From Thiomicrorhabdus lithotrophica (GTDB lineage Bacteria; Pseudomonadota; Gammaproteobacteria; Thiomicrospirales; Thiomicrospiraceae): a stretch of 64,000 nucleotides of DNA. The notes beneath the pieces were generated by a model, which made no database searches, was not told where the DNA came from, and was given only the letters and a program-made list of their open reading frames with translations. Position numbers and translations under genes: made by a program. Shown in pieces: positions 41,730 through 51,085 of the stretch (positions are counted from its first letter, which is position 1; every line of letters starts with the position of its first letter). The stretch is from contig NZ_CP102381.1 in NCBI RefSeq assembly GCF_029201445.1, positions 682,001 to 746,000 on the forward strand, given 5' to 3'.

Positions 41730-42305
41730 ATGCAAACCAGCATCGATCCAGCAGAAGGCATTACCATAATTAGAATTTTACCTGGTGAGTTTTATGTCAC
41801 CAAGGAAAATGAAAGGGTAGAAACCGTGCTCGGTTCATGTATTTCCGCCTGTGTTCGAGATCCTATCGCAGGTGTAGGCGGCATGAATCATTTCATGTTA
41901 CCCGTTGATAAAAACAAAAAAGGCAATTCTGAACTATCTGATGCCAACCGATATGGCAACTATGCGATGGAAAATTTAGTGAATGCTTTATTGGGTTTAG
42001 GTGCTAAAAGAGAGCGTTTAGAGTTCAAACTTTTTGGCGGTGGACGCATCATGAGTTCGATGACTAACGTAGGTTGGTACAATATTGGCTTTGCATTTGA
42101 CTATATTTACACAGAAGGGTTTAAAATCGTCTCTCAAGACATTGGCGATATTTACCCTCGTAAAGTCTTATATTACCCAACCAGTGGTCGAGTACGTGTG
42201 AGGCGATTGAATGCGATGCACAATCAGTCATTGGCTGATGAAGAAAATCGTTATATTAATAAGATAGAAGCGAAGCCTGTTGAAGGCGATGTAGAACTTT
42301 TCTGA
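41730..42305 (+). CDS. cheD: Chemoreceptor glutamine deamidase CheD
   Basis: CheD deamidates receptor glutamines and tunes CheA signalling. The 191-residue protein has the catalytic Cys in TVLGSCISACVRD (about residue 36) and the His in GGMNHFMLP (about 53). It is 11 nt upstream of cheA, so the two are probably translated from one mRNA. Other usual partners (cheW, cheY, cheR, cheB) are not in the window. Confidence 0.94.
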   Translation: MQTSIDPAEGITIIRILPGEFYVTKENERVETVLGSCISACVRDPIAGVGGMNHFMLPVDKNKKGNSELSDANRYGNYAMENLVNALLGLGAKRERLEFKLFGGGRIMSSMTNVGWYNIGFAFDYIYTEGFKIVSQDIGDIYPRKVLYYPTSGRVRVRRLNAMHNQSLADEENRYINKIEAKPVEGDVELF

Positions 42306-42316
42306 GGAACAATACT

Positions 42317-44407
42317 ATGGATATGATGGAAACATTTCGCCAAACCTACTTGGAAGAGAGTTTTGAAGGCCTAGATGTTATGGAAACTGGCTTGCTAGAA
42401 CTCCCTCCTGGTACACCTGATAATGAAAAAATTAACGAGATTTTCCGTGCTGCCCACTCAATCAAAGGTGGGAGTGGTACTTTTGGTTTTAGTGAAATTG
42501 CTGGCTTTACACATGTTTTAGAAACATTGTTAGATGAAATGCGTGATGGACGTCGAGATGTAACGCAAGAGTCTATTGATGCAATGTTAGCGGCGGTTGA
42601 TATTCTTAGGGATATGTTAACTAAGCTTCAAGATCACGAGCCGATTGATGAAGAGCGTGCAAGTGAAGTTCAGAGCGTTTTAGAGGCTATACTTGGCGGC
42701 GGTTCGGCTGAAGATTCAGAATCAGAAAGCTCACAAACACCAGAGCCTGAGGCAGCGGCTGGTGGAGACTGGACTATTCATATTCTTCCTGAAAAAGAGT
42801 TGTTACAAACAGGTAATGAACCGTTACGTATCTTTAGAGAATTAGAAACTATCGGTAAATTAAGCGTTAGTGCTGATTGGGAAGCTTTGCCAAGCAGTTC
42901 AATGTTTGATCCAGAGGCACTTTATATCAAGTGGGAGTTAACACTTTCTGGTGATTCTGTAAAAGAAGATGATATTAAAGAGGTCTTTGAGTGGATTGAT
43001 GGTGATGGTGCAGAAGTTAAAATCATTCCACCAGCTGTTGCACCAAAGGTAGAAGCTATCGCCGAACCCGTTGCTGAAATTGTTGAAGAGTCGGCAACTT
43101 CTGCCACACCAGAACCTGTAGCAAAAGCACCGGCTAAGCCAGCGGCAAAACCTGCAGCAAAAGCCAGTGATGCTAAAGCACCTAAACAGGAAGGGTCTAT
43201 TCGAGTTGATTTAAGTAAAATCGATCAAATGGTGAACCTTGTTGGTGAGTTGGTTATTACACAATCAATGTTAAGCCAGTTTGGTGAGCAAGCAGAGCAA
43301 AGCTCTGATAACTCAGAAGAAGCTAACATGGAATGGGTTGAGAAGCTTAAAGAAGGTTTAACGCATTTAGAACGTCATACTCGTGAACTGCAAGAATCGG
43401 TCATGAATATCCGAATGTTACCTGTGAGTTTCGCTTTCAACCGTATGCCACGAATTGTGCATGATGTGAGCCAGAAACTAGGTAAACAGATTGATTTAGT
43501 GATGGAAGGTGAAGGAACTGAGCTAGATAAAACTATGTTAGAGCAGTTAACAGATCCTTTGGTACATATTGTTAGAAACTCGATTGACCACGGTATTGAA
43601 ACTCCAGAAGTGCGTACTGCATCAGGTAAGCCTGAAATGGGTACGGTTAAAATGGCTGCTTTCCACCAAGGTGGAAATATCTTAATTCAGATCACCGATG
43701 ATGGTGCAGGTATTGATTATCGTCGAATTGAGGCTAAAGCGATTGAAAAAGGGGTGATCGAAGAAGATCATAATCTTAACAAGGATGAAATTGTTGATCT
43801 TATTTTCCACGCAGGTTTTTCTACAGCAGATGTTGTGAGCGATATTTCAGGACGTGGCGTAGGTATGGATGTGGTTCGTCGAAACATTCGAGGACTAGGT
43901 GGTTCTGTTGATGTTAAGACTACTATTGGTGAAGGTAGTGTCTTTACTATTCGTTTACCACTTACTCTTGCCATTCTTGATGGTCAGCTATGTTCTGTGG
44001 GCAGTCAAACTTATGTCTTCCCTCTTATCTCTATTATTGAATCTATACAGGTTGATAAAACACATGTAAAAGGGATTGCTGGTGAAACAGAACTTTATAA
44101 ACTCCGAGATAGTTACATTCCAGTGATTCGTTTACATAAGAAACTTGGTATTGATGATGCCCAAGAAGACTTGTCTGATGGTTTATTAGTAGTAGTTGAA
44201 GATGGTGGTCAACGTGCGGGTATTTTTGTTGATGATCTGTTAGGACAACAACAAGTGGTTATTAAAAGCTTAGATAGTAACTTTATGAAAATTGAAGGTA
44301 TTGCTGGCGCGACCATTTTAGGTGACGGTACAGTATCATTGATTTTAGATGTGACTGAAACAGTGACTTCTCATAAGGGTGGCAATGCTAAGTTGAATGT
44401 TGCATAA
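42317..44407 (+). CDS. cheA: Chemotaxis histidine kinase CheA
   Basis: The 696-residue kinase has an HPt domain with phospho-His at residue 47 (AAHSIKGGSG), a central domain (about 150-240) and an Ala/Pro-rich linker (about 240-290). Next come the dimerisation domain (SIRVDLSKIDQMVNLVGELV), the ATPase with N box VHIVRNSIDHGIE, G1 DDGAGID and G2 GRGVGMDVV, and a C-terminal CheW-like domain (about 550-690). The architecture is complete, implying functional taxis. Confidence 0.97.
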   Translation: MDMMETFRQTYLEESFEGLDVMETGLLELPPGTPDNEKINEIFRAAHSIKGGSGTFGFSEIAGFTHVLETLLDEMRDGRRDVTQESIDAMLAAVDILRDMLTKLQDHEPIDEERASEVQSVLEAILGGGSAEDSESESSQTPEPEAAAGGDWTIHILPEKELLQTGNEPLRIFRELETIGKLSVSADWEALPSSSMFDPEALYIKWELTLSGDSVKEDDIKEVFEWIDGDGAEVKIIPPAVAPKVEAIAEPVAEIVEESATSATPEPVAKAPAKPAAKPAAKASDAKAPKQEGSIRVDLSKIDQMVNLVGELVITQSMLSQFGEQAEQSSDNSEEANMEWVEKLKEGLTHLERHTRELQESVMNIRMLPVSFAFNRMPRIVHDVSQKLGKQIDLVMEGEGTELDKTMLEQLTDPLVHIVRNSIDHGIETPEVRTASGKPEMGTVKMAAFHQGGNILIQITDDGAGIDYRRIEAKAIEKGVIEEDHNLNKDEIVDLIFHAGFSTADVVSDISGRGVGMDVVRRNIRGLGGSVDVKTTIGEGSVFTIRLPLTLAILDGQLCSVGSQTYVFPLISIIESIQVDKTHVKGIAGETELYKLRDSYIPVIRLHKKLGIDDAQEDLSDGLLVVVEDGGQRAGIFVDDLLGQQQVVIKSLDSNFMKIEGIAGATILGDGTVSLILDVTETVTSHKGGNAKLNVA

Positions 44408-44473
44408 TGCATTCAATAAATAAAGTGGCGCTATTAAGCGCTCTAGTAGAAATATTCTAAATTAGAGGTAGTT

Positions 44474-45055
44474 ATGACAGAGCAAAGTTCAGATTATGTA
44501 TTGGGGTCAAAAGAAGTTCAACAAACAATCCTGGTTTTAAATTTGTCCATTGCTCAAATTGATTTATCCATCACTGAAGGGGATAACTCTGTAAACACTC
44601 TAATTGACTCTTTTACATTTATGTCACATCACATTGAGCAGATTCAGCAAGCTGGAAATAGCCTTGCAGAAATGAGTTCTGATTCGGCTGATGTAGCAGA
44701 ACATCAAAGTGTTTTATTGAGTGAAGCAGGAGAGTTATCCGCTAAGATGCAACAGGCGATTATTGCATTTCAATTTTACGATAAATTAAGTCAGCGTTTA
44801 GCTCACGTTTCTCATGGTCTTACAGGGCTTGCGGAAATTGTTTCGCATGAAATGAAGGTCAAAAACGAAGAAGAGTGGGAAGCATTTAAAAGTAGTGTAC
44901 GCAAAGGGACAACAATGCGAGAAGAGGAAGAGTTGTTTGAGCTTATCTTTGACCAGCATGTACCGACTGAAGAAGCGATTGATATTATGAAAGAGCGTAT
45001 GCGTCAACGTATGCATGAGGCTGAACAAGTAGAAGATGACTTTGAATTCTTTTAA
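44474..45055 (+). CDS. Coiled, acidic protein downstream of cheA; possible CheZ-like
   Basis: The 193-residue protein is not assigned with certainty. It is helical and acidic, with a central IIAFQFYDKLSQRLAHV (about residues 96-112) and an acidic, aromatic C-terminus (EDDFEFF). CheZ phosphatases combine a long helical hairpin with a short C-terminal peptide that docks on CheY. Placement 66 nt after cheA and this layout make a CheZ-like function possible. The catalytic Asp/Gln pair of CheZ cannot be assigned with confidence. Confidence 0.55.
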   Translation: MTEQSSDYVLGSKEVQQTILVLNLSIAQIDLSITEGDNSVNTLIDSFTFMSHHIEQIQQAGNSLAEMSSDSADVAEHQSVLLSEAGELSAKMQQAIIAFQFYDKLSQRLAHVSHGLTGLAEIVSHEMKVKNEEEWEAFKSSVRKGTTMREEEELFELIFDQHVPTEEAIDIMKERMRQRMHEAEQVEDDFEFF

Positions 45056-45082
45056 TGAATGCATTTTATCTTTTGTTAAAAA

Positions 45083-45108
45083 AAGCTCGTTTAAAACGGG
45101 CTTTTTTT
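45083..45108 (+). terminator. Intrinsic terminator after the chemotaxis cluster
   Basis: AAGCTCG/CGGGCTT stem (one G-U pair) with T7 following. Confidence 0.85.
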
Positions 45109-45251
45109 ATGTCTAGTGTTTAATTACTTGAAAATAGCAGGAAGTTTATTCGGCTATAAAAATAATTTAGTTTTATTAATTAGAAAAATTTATAACAATA
45201 AGTGCTTAGATTTGAGTAAATTAAAAATATAAAATAATCAACGAGGCAACA

Positions 45252-46193
45252 ATGAAGTTATTATCGAAACAAAGCATGATTCGTGCAGGTGTTATCACAG
45301 CTCTACTTACAATTATGTTTGCTCCATTAAACGCAGTAGCGGCAGGTTTAATGCCTTTTATTTTAGGTGATGCGCCTAAGGAAGCATCCTTTAAAGCATC
45401 GGTTGCTAAAACCCAGAAATCGTTAACCGATAATGGCTTCACCATCGTGGGTAGTTATTCGCCAAGTGCTAATTCGACAGTGATTGTCGTAACAAACTCT
45501 CACCTTAAACAACTTGCCGGTAAGTCTAAGAATGGTGGTTTTGGCGCAATGGAACGTATTGCTGTAACGGATAACAGTGGGGTAATTGAAGTTAGTTATA
45601 CAAATCCAACTTATCTCTGGAATGTTTATCGTATGGAAGGAGATATTAATCCTATTCAAGTAGCAATGGAAAAGGCCTTAGGAAAGCAGTCATCATTCGG
45701 TGCGGATGATGGACTTTCCGCAGATGAATTGCGTGGCTACCATTATAAAATGATGATGCCTTATTTTGACGATGAAGATGAGTTGGCGGAATATGGCTCA
45801 TATAAAGAAGCTGTTGCTGCGGTTGAAGCCGGTTTAAAAGCAAAGCATGCTGGTACTGAAAAAGTATACCGTATCGATATTCCTGGTAAAGAGATGACAG
45901 TATTTGGTGTTGCCTTAAATCATGCTGATGGAGCAGATAAGAGCATTACCAAGCAAATTGATAATAAAGGTCATTCACATAGTGCTCACTTCCCTTATGA
46001 AATTTTAGTTTCAGGTGATGAAGTGTTGGCTCTAAATGGTAAGTTCCGTATTGCAATTAACTGGCCAAGCCTTTCTATGATGGGGCAAGGTAGCTTCATG
46101 AGTATTTCTGGTGCGCCAGATAATATTAAAGAAGCTTTAGAAGCGGTTGCGACTAATCAGAAACTAGAAAGCAGTTCTAACGATATGTTTTAA
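45252..46193 (+). CDS. Secreted protein of unknown function
   Basis: This 313-residue product has a clear Sec signal peptide (hydrophobic residues about 11-29, cleavage after VAA). The mature part has two halves, around residues 45-160 (ASVAKTQKSLTDNGFTIVGSY) and 180-300 (EAVAAVEAGLKAKHAG...GKEMTVFGVAL), both alternating helix and strand. A distant relation to DUF302-type domains is possible but not shown. It has its own terminator. Confidence 0.7.
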   Translation: MKLLSKQSMIRAGVITALLTIMFAPLNAVAAGLMPFILGDAPKEASFKASVAKTQKSLTDNGFTIVGSYSPSANSTVIVVTNSHLKQLAGKSKNGGFGAMERIAVTDNSGVIEVSYTNPTYLWNVYRMEGDINPIQVAMEKALGKQSSFGADDGLSADELRGYHYKMMMPYFDDEDELAEYGSYKEAVAAVEAGLKAKHAGTEKVYRIDIPGKEMTVFGVALNHADGADKSITKQIDNKGHSHSAHFPYEILVSGDEVLALNGKFRIAINWPSLSMMGQGSFMSISGAPDNIKEALEAVATNQKLESSSNDMF

Positions 46194-46212
46194 CTTCATA
46201 CTAACCTTCTTT

Positions 46213-46243
46213 AAAAAAGCACAGAGTTTTCTGTGCTTTTTTT
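46213..46243 (+). terminator. Intrinsic terminator
   Basis: GCACAG-AGTTTT-CTGTGC flanked by A6 and T7, just after the secreted-protein gene. Confidence 0.88.
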
Positions 46244-46253
46244 GTTTTCAGGC

Positions 46254-46283
46254 CTTGAAAAGGTAATTTTAAGCCTTATGAAT
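46254..46283 (+). promoter_or_regulatory. Candidate heat-shock (sigma-32-type) promoter of htpG
   Basis: CTTGAAA (46254-46260), 14-nt spacer, then CTTATGAAT. This is the same spacing and -10 start as upstream of htpX, which supports a common heat-shock sigma factor. Confidence 0.55.
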
Positions 46284-46340
46284 CAGGCACATTTAAAGTT
46301 TATTTAATCAAATAATTAAAACAAATTAGGAGATGTATTA

Positions 46341-48233
46341 ATGAGTGCAACAGAGACTCACGCGTTTCAGACCGAAGTAAACCAACTTTTAAAGTTGATG
46401 ATTCACGCTTTATATTCAAACAAAGAAATCTTTGTAAGAGAGCTAGTATCCAATGCTTCTGATGCGTTAGACAAATTACGTTTTGAAGCTGTTTCTAATG
46501 ATGCTTTAACTGAAGGTGAAGAAGAATTAGCTATTCAGCTAGAGTTTAATAAAGAAGCTCGCACAATTACAATTACCGATAACGGTATAGGTATGACACG
46601 TGATGAAGTGATTGCAAACATTGGTACTATCGCAAACTCTGGAACTAAAAAATTCTTAGAGTCTATGACGGGTGATCAAGCAAAAGATTCTCATCTGATT
46701 GGGCAGTTTGGTGTTGGTTTCTATTCTTCTTTTATTGTGGCTGACGAGGTTGAGCTGGTTACGCGTAAAGCAGGTACCGACAAAGCGGAAGGAACTAAGT
46801 GGGTTTCTAAAGGTGAAGGTGAATTTACGCTTGAGACAGTTGAAAAAGGCCAAAAGGGTACAGAGATTACTCTTCATCTAAAAGAAGAGATGGATGAATT
46901 CTTAGAAGAAGCACGCCTAAAAACCATTATTACTACCTATTCTGATCACATTAACTTCCCAATTAAAATGGAGAAGTCTGAGTGGGATGAGGAAGCTAAA
47001 GAATCAAAATCAACGGGTGAGTTTGAGCAGGTAAACAAAGCAACGGCTATTTGGACACAACCAAAGTCTGAGTTAACTGATGAAGAGTACAATAACTTCT
47101 ATCAAACCATCTCTCATGACTACAGTGAGCCTTTGGCTTATATGCACAACCGTGTTGAAGGTACGCTTGAGTATACATCGTTACTGTACCTACCTAAGCA
47201 AGCACCGTTTGATCTATATGATCGTGAGCGCCGTTACGGCCTTAAACTTTATGTTAAGCGCGTATTCATTATGGATGATGCAGAACACTTAATGCCAACA
47301 TACTTACGTTTCGTGCGTGGTGTGATTGATTCAGCTGATTTACCGCTAAACGTATCGCGTGAAATTCTACAGAGCAATAAGGTTGTAGATAAGATTCGTT
47401 CGGCATCGGTTAAACGTGTTTTAGATCAGCTGGCTAAATTAGCTAAAGCGGAAGATCAAACCGAGTACAACACTTTCTGGGATCAGTTTGGTCAGGTCAT
47501 GAAAGAAGGTGTGGTAGAAGATTTTGCTAACAAAGATAAGATTGCTAAGCTTTTACGTTTTGCATCAACTCATGCTGAAGCGTCTTCTGAACAACGTGTT
47601 TCGTTAGAAAACTATGTTGATCGTATGCAAGAAGGTCAAGAAGCGATTTACTACATTGTCGCAGACACGCATGCAGCAGCTAAAGGTAGTCCACACTTAG
47701 AGATGTTCCGTAAGAAAGGCATTGAAGTGCTATTAATGTCAGATCGTATTGATGAGTGGTTAGTTTCTCATCTAACGGAATTTGATGGTAAAGCCTTAAA
47801 GCCAATAACTTCTGCAGACTTAAAAGAGTTTGAAGATGAAGCGGAAAAAGATCTAACGGAAGACGAGAAGCAAGCACGTGAAGCGTTAACTGAGAAAGTG
47901 AAAAAAGCGATTGAAGATAAAGTCTCTGATGTACGTATTACGCACCGATTAACTGATTCTCCGGCTTGCGTGGTAAGTGCAGAAGGCGATATGTCCGCAC
48001 ACATGGCTCGTATGATGGAGCAAATGGGACAGGCTATGCCAAAGCAAAACCCTGTTTTAGAGCTTAACCCTGATCATGTCTTAGTTAAGAAGCTAGAGGC
48101 GCTTGATGACGCTAAGTTAACAGAATGGTCTCTATTCTTATTAGAGCAAGCTCAGTTAGCTGAAGGTGATCAACTTGAAGAACCAGCAGTGTTTATTAAG
48201 CGTATGAATATGTTATTGAGTGAAACTGTGTAA
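46341..48233 (+). CDS. htpG: Hsp90-family chaperone HtpG
   Basis: HtpG is the bacterial Hsp90. Its 630 residues include the N-terminal GHKL ATP site ([37 protein letters not shown]), a middle domain with NVSREILQ (catalytic Arg) and a C-terminal dimerisation domain. AGGAG lies close to the ATG. Confidence 0.98.
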
Positions 48234-48294
48234 ATGTAAAGCGCAGCTAAACATCAACACAGTTATTTAAACGCTGTAATTTATTCAAAAATGA

Positions 48295-48330
48295 AACCCA
48301 ATCTACTTTCCTGGTAGGTTGGGTTTTTTA
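48295..48330 (+). terminator. Intrinsic terminator after htpG
   Basis: AACCCAATCTAC/GTAGGTTGGGTT stem (one G-U pair), 7-nt loop, T-rich tail. Confidence 0.88.
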
Positions 48331-48485
48331 GTTTATAAAACGAATAATATTCAGACACTTAGCCTCTTTTTTATGGCACAATAGCGCCCAAATTCAATGA
48401 GCCGTTACTCTATTTTTTAGAAAAAACGCCACGCTCAAACCGCAATTAAAACATTAAGTTGCCATATCATAATAAGGAAAAAACT

Positions 48486-50087
48486 TTGATTTCAACAGCC
48501 AATATCACCATGCAGTTTGGTGAAAAACCACTTTTTGAAGATATCTCCGTAAAATTCGGTGGCGGTAAACGCTATGGTCTAATTGGGGCAAATGGTTGTG
48601 GTAAATCTACCTTTATGAAAATCCTAGGTGGTGACTTAGAACAAACGGCTGGAACGGTTAGTGTTGATGAAAATGAGCGCGTCGGTAAGTTGAAACAGGA
48701 CCAGTTTGCCTATGAAGAATTTAGTGTTGTTGATACCGTTATTATGGGACAACCTGAACTATGGGAAGTTAAACGGGAACGTGATCGTATTTATAGCCTA
48801 CCTGCGATGACAGAAACAGAAGGAATGCTGGTTGCAGACCTAGAAGTAAAGTTTGGTGAAATGGACGGTTATACCGCTGAATCACGTGCTGGTGAACTGT
48901 TATTAGGGTTGGAAATTCCTGTAGAACAACATTTTGGTCCAATGAGCGAAGTAGCGCCAGGTTGGAAACTTCGTGTCTTATTGGCACAAGCTCTATTCTC
49001 AGATCCAGATATTCTTTTACTAGATGAGCCAACAAACAACTTGGACATCAATACTATTCGTTGGTTAGAAAATATTCTGAATGAACGTAAAAGTACCATG
49101 ATAATTATCTCTCACGATAGACACTTCCTAAACAGTGTATGTACTCATATGGCTGACTTAGATTACGGTGAATTACGTCTATACCCAGGTAACTACGATG
49201 AGTATATGACCGCATCAACCATGGTTCGTGAGCAACTATTGTCTGATAACGCTAAGAAACAAGGTCAAATCAACGAGCTAAAAGCGTTTGTTAGTCGTTT
49301 CTCAGCTAACGCTTCCAAAGCTAAGCAAGCCACTTCACGTGCTAAGTTAATTGATAAAATCGAGTTGTCAGAAGTTAAAGCTTCAAGTCGTGTTAATCCG
49401 TTTATTCGTTTTGAACAAGATAAAAAATTATTTCGCCTTGCATTAGAAATTGAAAAGCTAGGTAAGACCTATGATAACGATGGCGAACCTAATGAAGTGC
49501 TTAAAGATCTTAACTTAATGTTAGAAGTTGAAGAGCGTCTTGCCGTACTAGGCCCTAACGGTGCAGGTAAAACCACTTTACTTAAATGTTTAGTGGGTGA
49601 TGAACAGCCAACTTCAGGTGTAGTTAAATGGTCAGAAAACGTTAAGATTGGATACTATGCACAGGATCATGCTCATGATTTTGAAGAAGACATGTCTTTG
49701 ATCGAATGGATGGGGCAGTGGAAGCAAGAAGGTGACGATGAACAAGCTCTTAGAGCCGTTTTAGGTCGTTTATTGTTTTCTCAAAAAGACATTGATAAAT
49801 CCGTTAAGGTTTTATCAGGTGGTGAGCAAGGACGTATGTTGTTTGGTAAGTTAATGCTACAAAAACCAAACGTGCTGATTATGGATGAGCCAACCAACCA
49901 CTTGGATATGGAATCGATTGAATCACTTAACCAAGCAATGGAAGATTTTCCTGGAACTATTGTGTTTGTTTCCCATGACCGTGAATTTGTATCTTCGATA
50001 GCCACACGTTTATTAGTACTCTCAGAAGATGGTGTAGAAGATTTCCGTGGTGATTACGAGTCCTATTTACAGACACAAGAAAACTAA
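48486..50087 (+). CDS. ybiT: ABC-F translation-associated ATPase YbiT
   Basis: ABC-F ATPases act on stalled ribosomes. Two nucleotide-binding domains are present: Walker [10 protein letters not shown] and GPNGAGKTT, signatures in the first domain region and [10 protein letters not shown] in the second, Walker [14 protein letters not shown] and [12 protein letters not shown]. The closest type is YbiT, beginning [11 protein letters not shown]. The start is a TTG at 48486 with AAGGA seven nt upstream; an earlier in-frame TTG at 48459 adds nine residues not shared with YbiT. Confidence 0.95.
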   Translation: MISTANITMQFGEKPLFEDISVKFGGGKRYGLIGANGCGKSTFMKILGGDLEQTAGTVSVDENERVGKLKQDQFAYEEFSVVDTVIMGQPELWEVKRERDRIYSLPAMTETEGMLVADLEVKFGEMDGYTAESRAGELLLGLEIPVEQHFGPMSEVAPGWKLRVLLAQALFSDPDILLLDEPTNNLDINTIRWLENILNERKSTMIIISHDRHFLNSVCTHMADLDYGELRLYPGNYDEYMTASTMVREQLLSDNAKKQGQINELKAFVSRFSANASKAKQATSRAKLIDKIELSEVKASSRVNPFIRFEQDKKLFRLALEIEKLGKTYDNDGEPNEVLKDLNLMLEVEERLAVLGPNGAGKTTLLKCLVGDEQPTSGVVKWSENVKIGYYAQDHAHDFEEDMSLIEWMGQWKQEGDDEQALRAVLGRLLFSQKDIDKSVKVLSGGEQGRMLFGKLMLQKPNVLIMDEPTNHLDMESIESLNQAMEDFPGTIVFVSHDREFVSSIATRLLVLSEDGVEDFRGDYESYLQTQEN

Positions 50088-50140
50088 ATTTTTTTAAGTT
50101 ATAGTGAACTGTAATTTAGTATTTCAAATCTAAAAAATAG

Positions 50141-50178
50141 AAAAGCCCGTCAACTCAAAAGAGTTGACGGGCTTTTTT
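50141..50178. terminator. Bidirectional intrinsic terminator
   Basis: A 12-bp perfect stem (GCCCGTCAACTC, AAAA loop) with flanking A4 and T6, between ybiT and the micropeptide array. Confidence 0.93.
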
Positions 50179-50269
50179 GTTTTCAGTAGCTTGAAGAGAT
50201 AGGAGAGAAAGAGGTATACCAAGCTAACTGAGGGCAAACTAGTTGTTTAAACTAATTTTCAAATCACAC

Positions 50270-50404
50270 TTAAAATTCCATTGTTAAATGTGGTGACGTA
50301 GATGGAATACTGGCTCCAGCATCAGGGTTAGCTGAAAAATGGTGAGCCGAAGCGACTGATGTAATTCCAAATGTTAATAGTGCTGCTAATAGTACTTTTT
50401 TCAT
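50270..50404 (-). CDS. Secreted micropeptide, copy 1 of 3
   Basis: This 44-codon gene has a signal peptide of about 20 residues (MKKVLLAALLTFGITSVASA) and a mature part of about 24 residues with the pattern HH-x3-NPDAG-x2-IP-x-TSPHL-x-M-x-F. AAGGAA lies a few bases upstream of the ATG at 50404. It differs from copy 2 only at residue 5 (L/F). The mature N-terminal His-His plus a later His and Met could bind metal, which is inference. The family is not recognised. Confidence 0.8.
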   Translation of the reverse strand: MKKVLLAALLTFGITSVASAHHFSANPDAGASIPSTSPHLTMEF

Positions 50405-50473
50405 TATAATTTCCTTCAATATTTCTATCACTCTCATGTTCAGAGAGCTTTTTATTTAATCAACCAACTTTGA

Positions 50474-50608
50474 TTAAAATTCCATTGTTAAATGCGGTGA
50501 AGTAGATGGAATACTGGCTCCAGCATCAGGGTTAGCTGAAAAATGGTGAGCCGAAGCGACTGATGTAATTCCAAATGTTAATAATGCTGCTAAAAATACT
50601 TTTTTCAT
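50474..50608 (-). CDS. Secreted micropeptide, copy 2 of 3
   Basis: A 44-codon gene with mature peptide identical to copy 1 and a near-identical signal (MKKVFLAALLTFGITSVASA). The nucleotide similarity extends through the whole CDS, indicating a recent tandem duplication. AAGGAA precedes the ATG at 50608. Intergenic spacers of 69 and 48 bp suggest one minus-strand transcript with copies 1 and 3. Confidence 0.8.
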   Translation of the reverse strand: MKKVFLAALLTFGITSVASAHHFSANPDAGASIPSTSPHLTMEF

Positions 50609-50656
50609 AATATGTTCCTTTTTTATTAAGTCTAATTTTTGAATCTAACCAATGGT

Positions 50657-50791
50657 TTAAAAAACCATATCTAAATGCGGTGATGTATCTGGAATGTTAA
50701 CTCCTGCATCTGGATTCGTAGCCATATGATGTGCTGAGGCTGCTGTAGTGATTCCAAAAGTTAGTAGTGCTGCAAAAATAATCTTTTTCAT
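50657..50791 (-). CDS. Secreted micropeptide, copy 3 of 3
   Basis: This is the most upstream and most diverged copy, again 44 codons (signal MKKIIFAALLTFGITTAASA). The mature peptide keeps HH, NPDAG, IP, TSPHL and M-x-F while the residues between vary (MAT, VN, D, D, V). This pattern of conserved islands in a diverged copy argues for selection on protein sequence. AGGAAAG lies upstream of the ATG at 50791. The promoter must lie in the 294 bp shared with the divergent amidase gene. Confidence 0.8.
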   Translation of the reverse strand: MKKIIFAALLTFGITTAASAHHMATNPDAGVNIPDTSPHLDMVF

Positions 50792-51085
50792 ATTCTTTCC
50801 TGTTAATGGCTTTTTTAAGTTTCATTAAGTTCTTAATGGTTTCAGAAATGTGATTCCGCTCAGTATTCGTTATATCAACACGAGTTTTGCATCACGCTTA
50901 ATAAGATAGAACTTTTAACTTGTTTAACTAATTTAAGGATTTATTAAAATGTTATAAAGTTACATATCTTGATTTGCATATTAAATGTAAAATTATTACA
51001 TGTCAAATATATTTGTAAATCTTTTAAAGAGTGTATGGATTGTTTAAATGTAAAATACGGAGATAAACCTAAATAGGATGCATCC

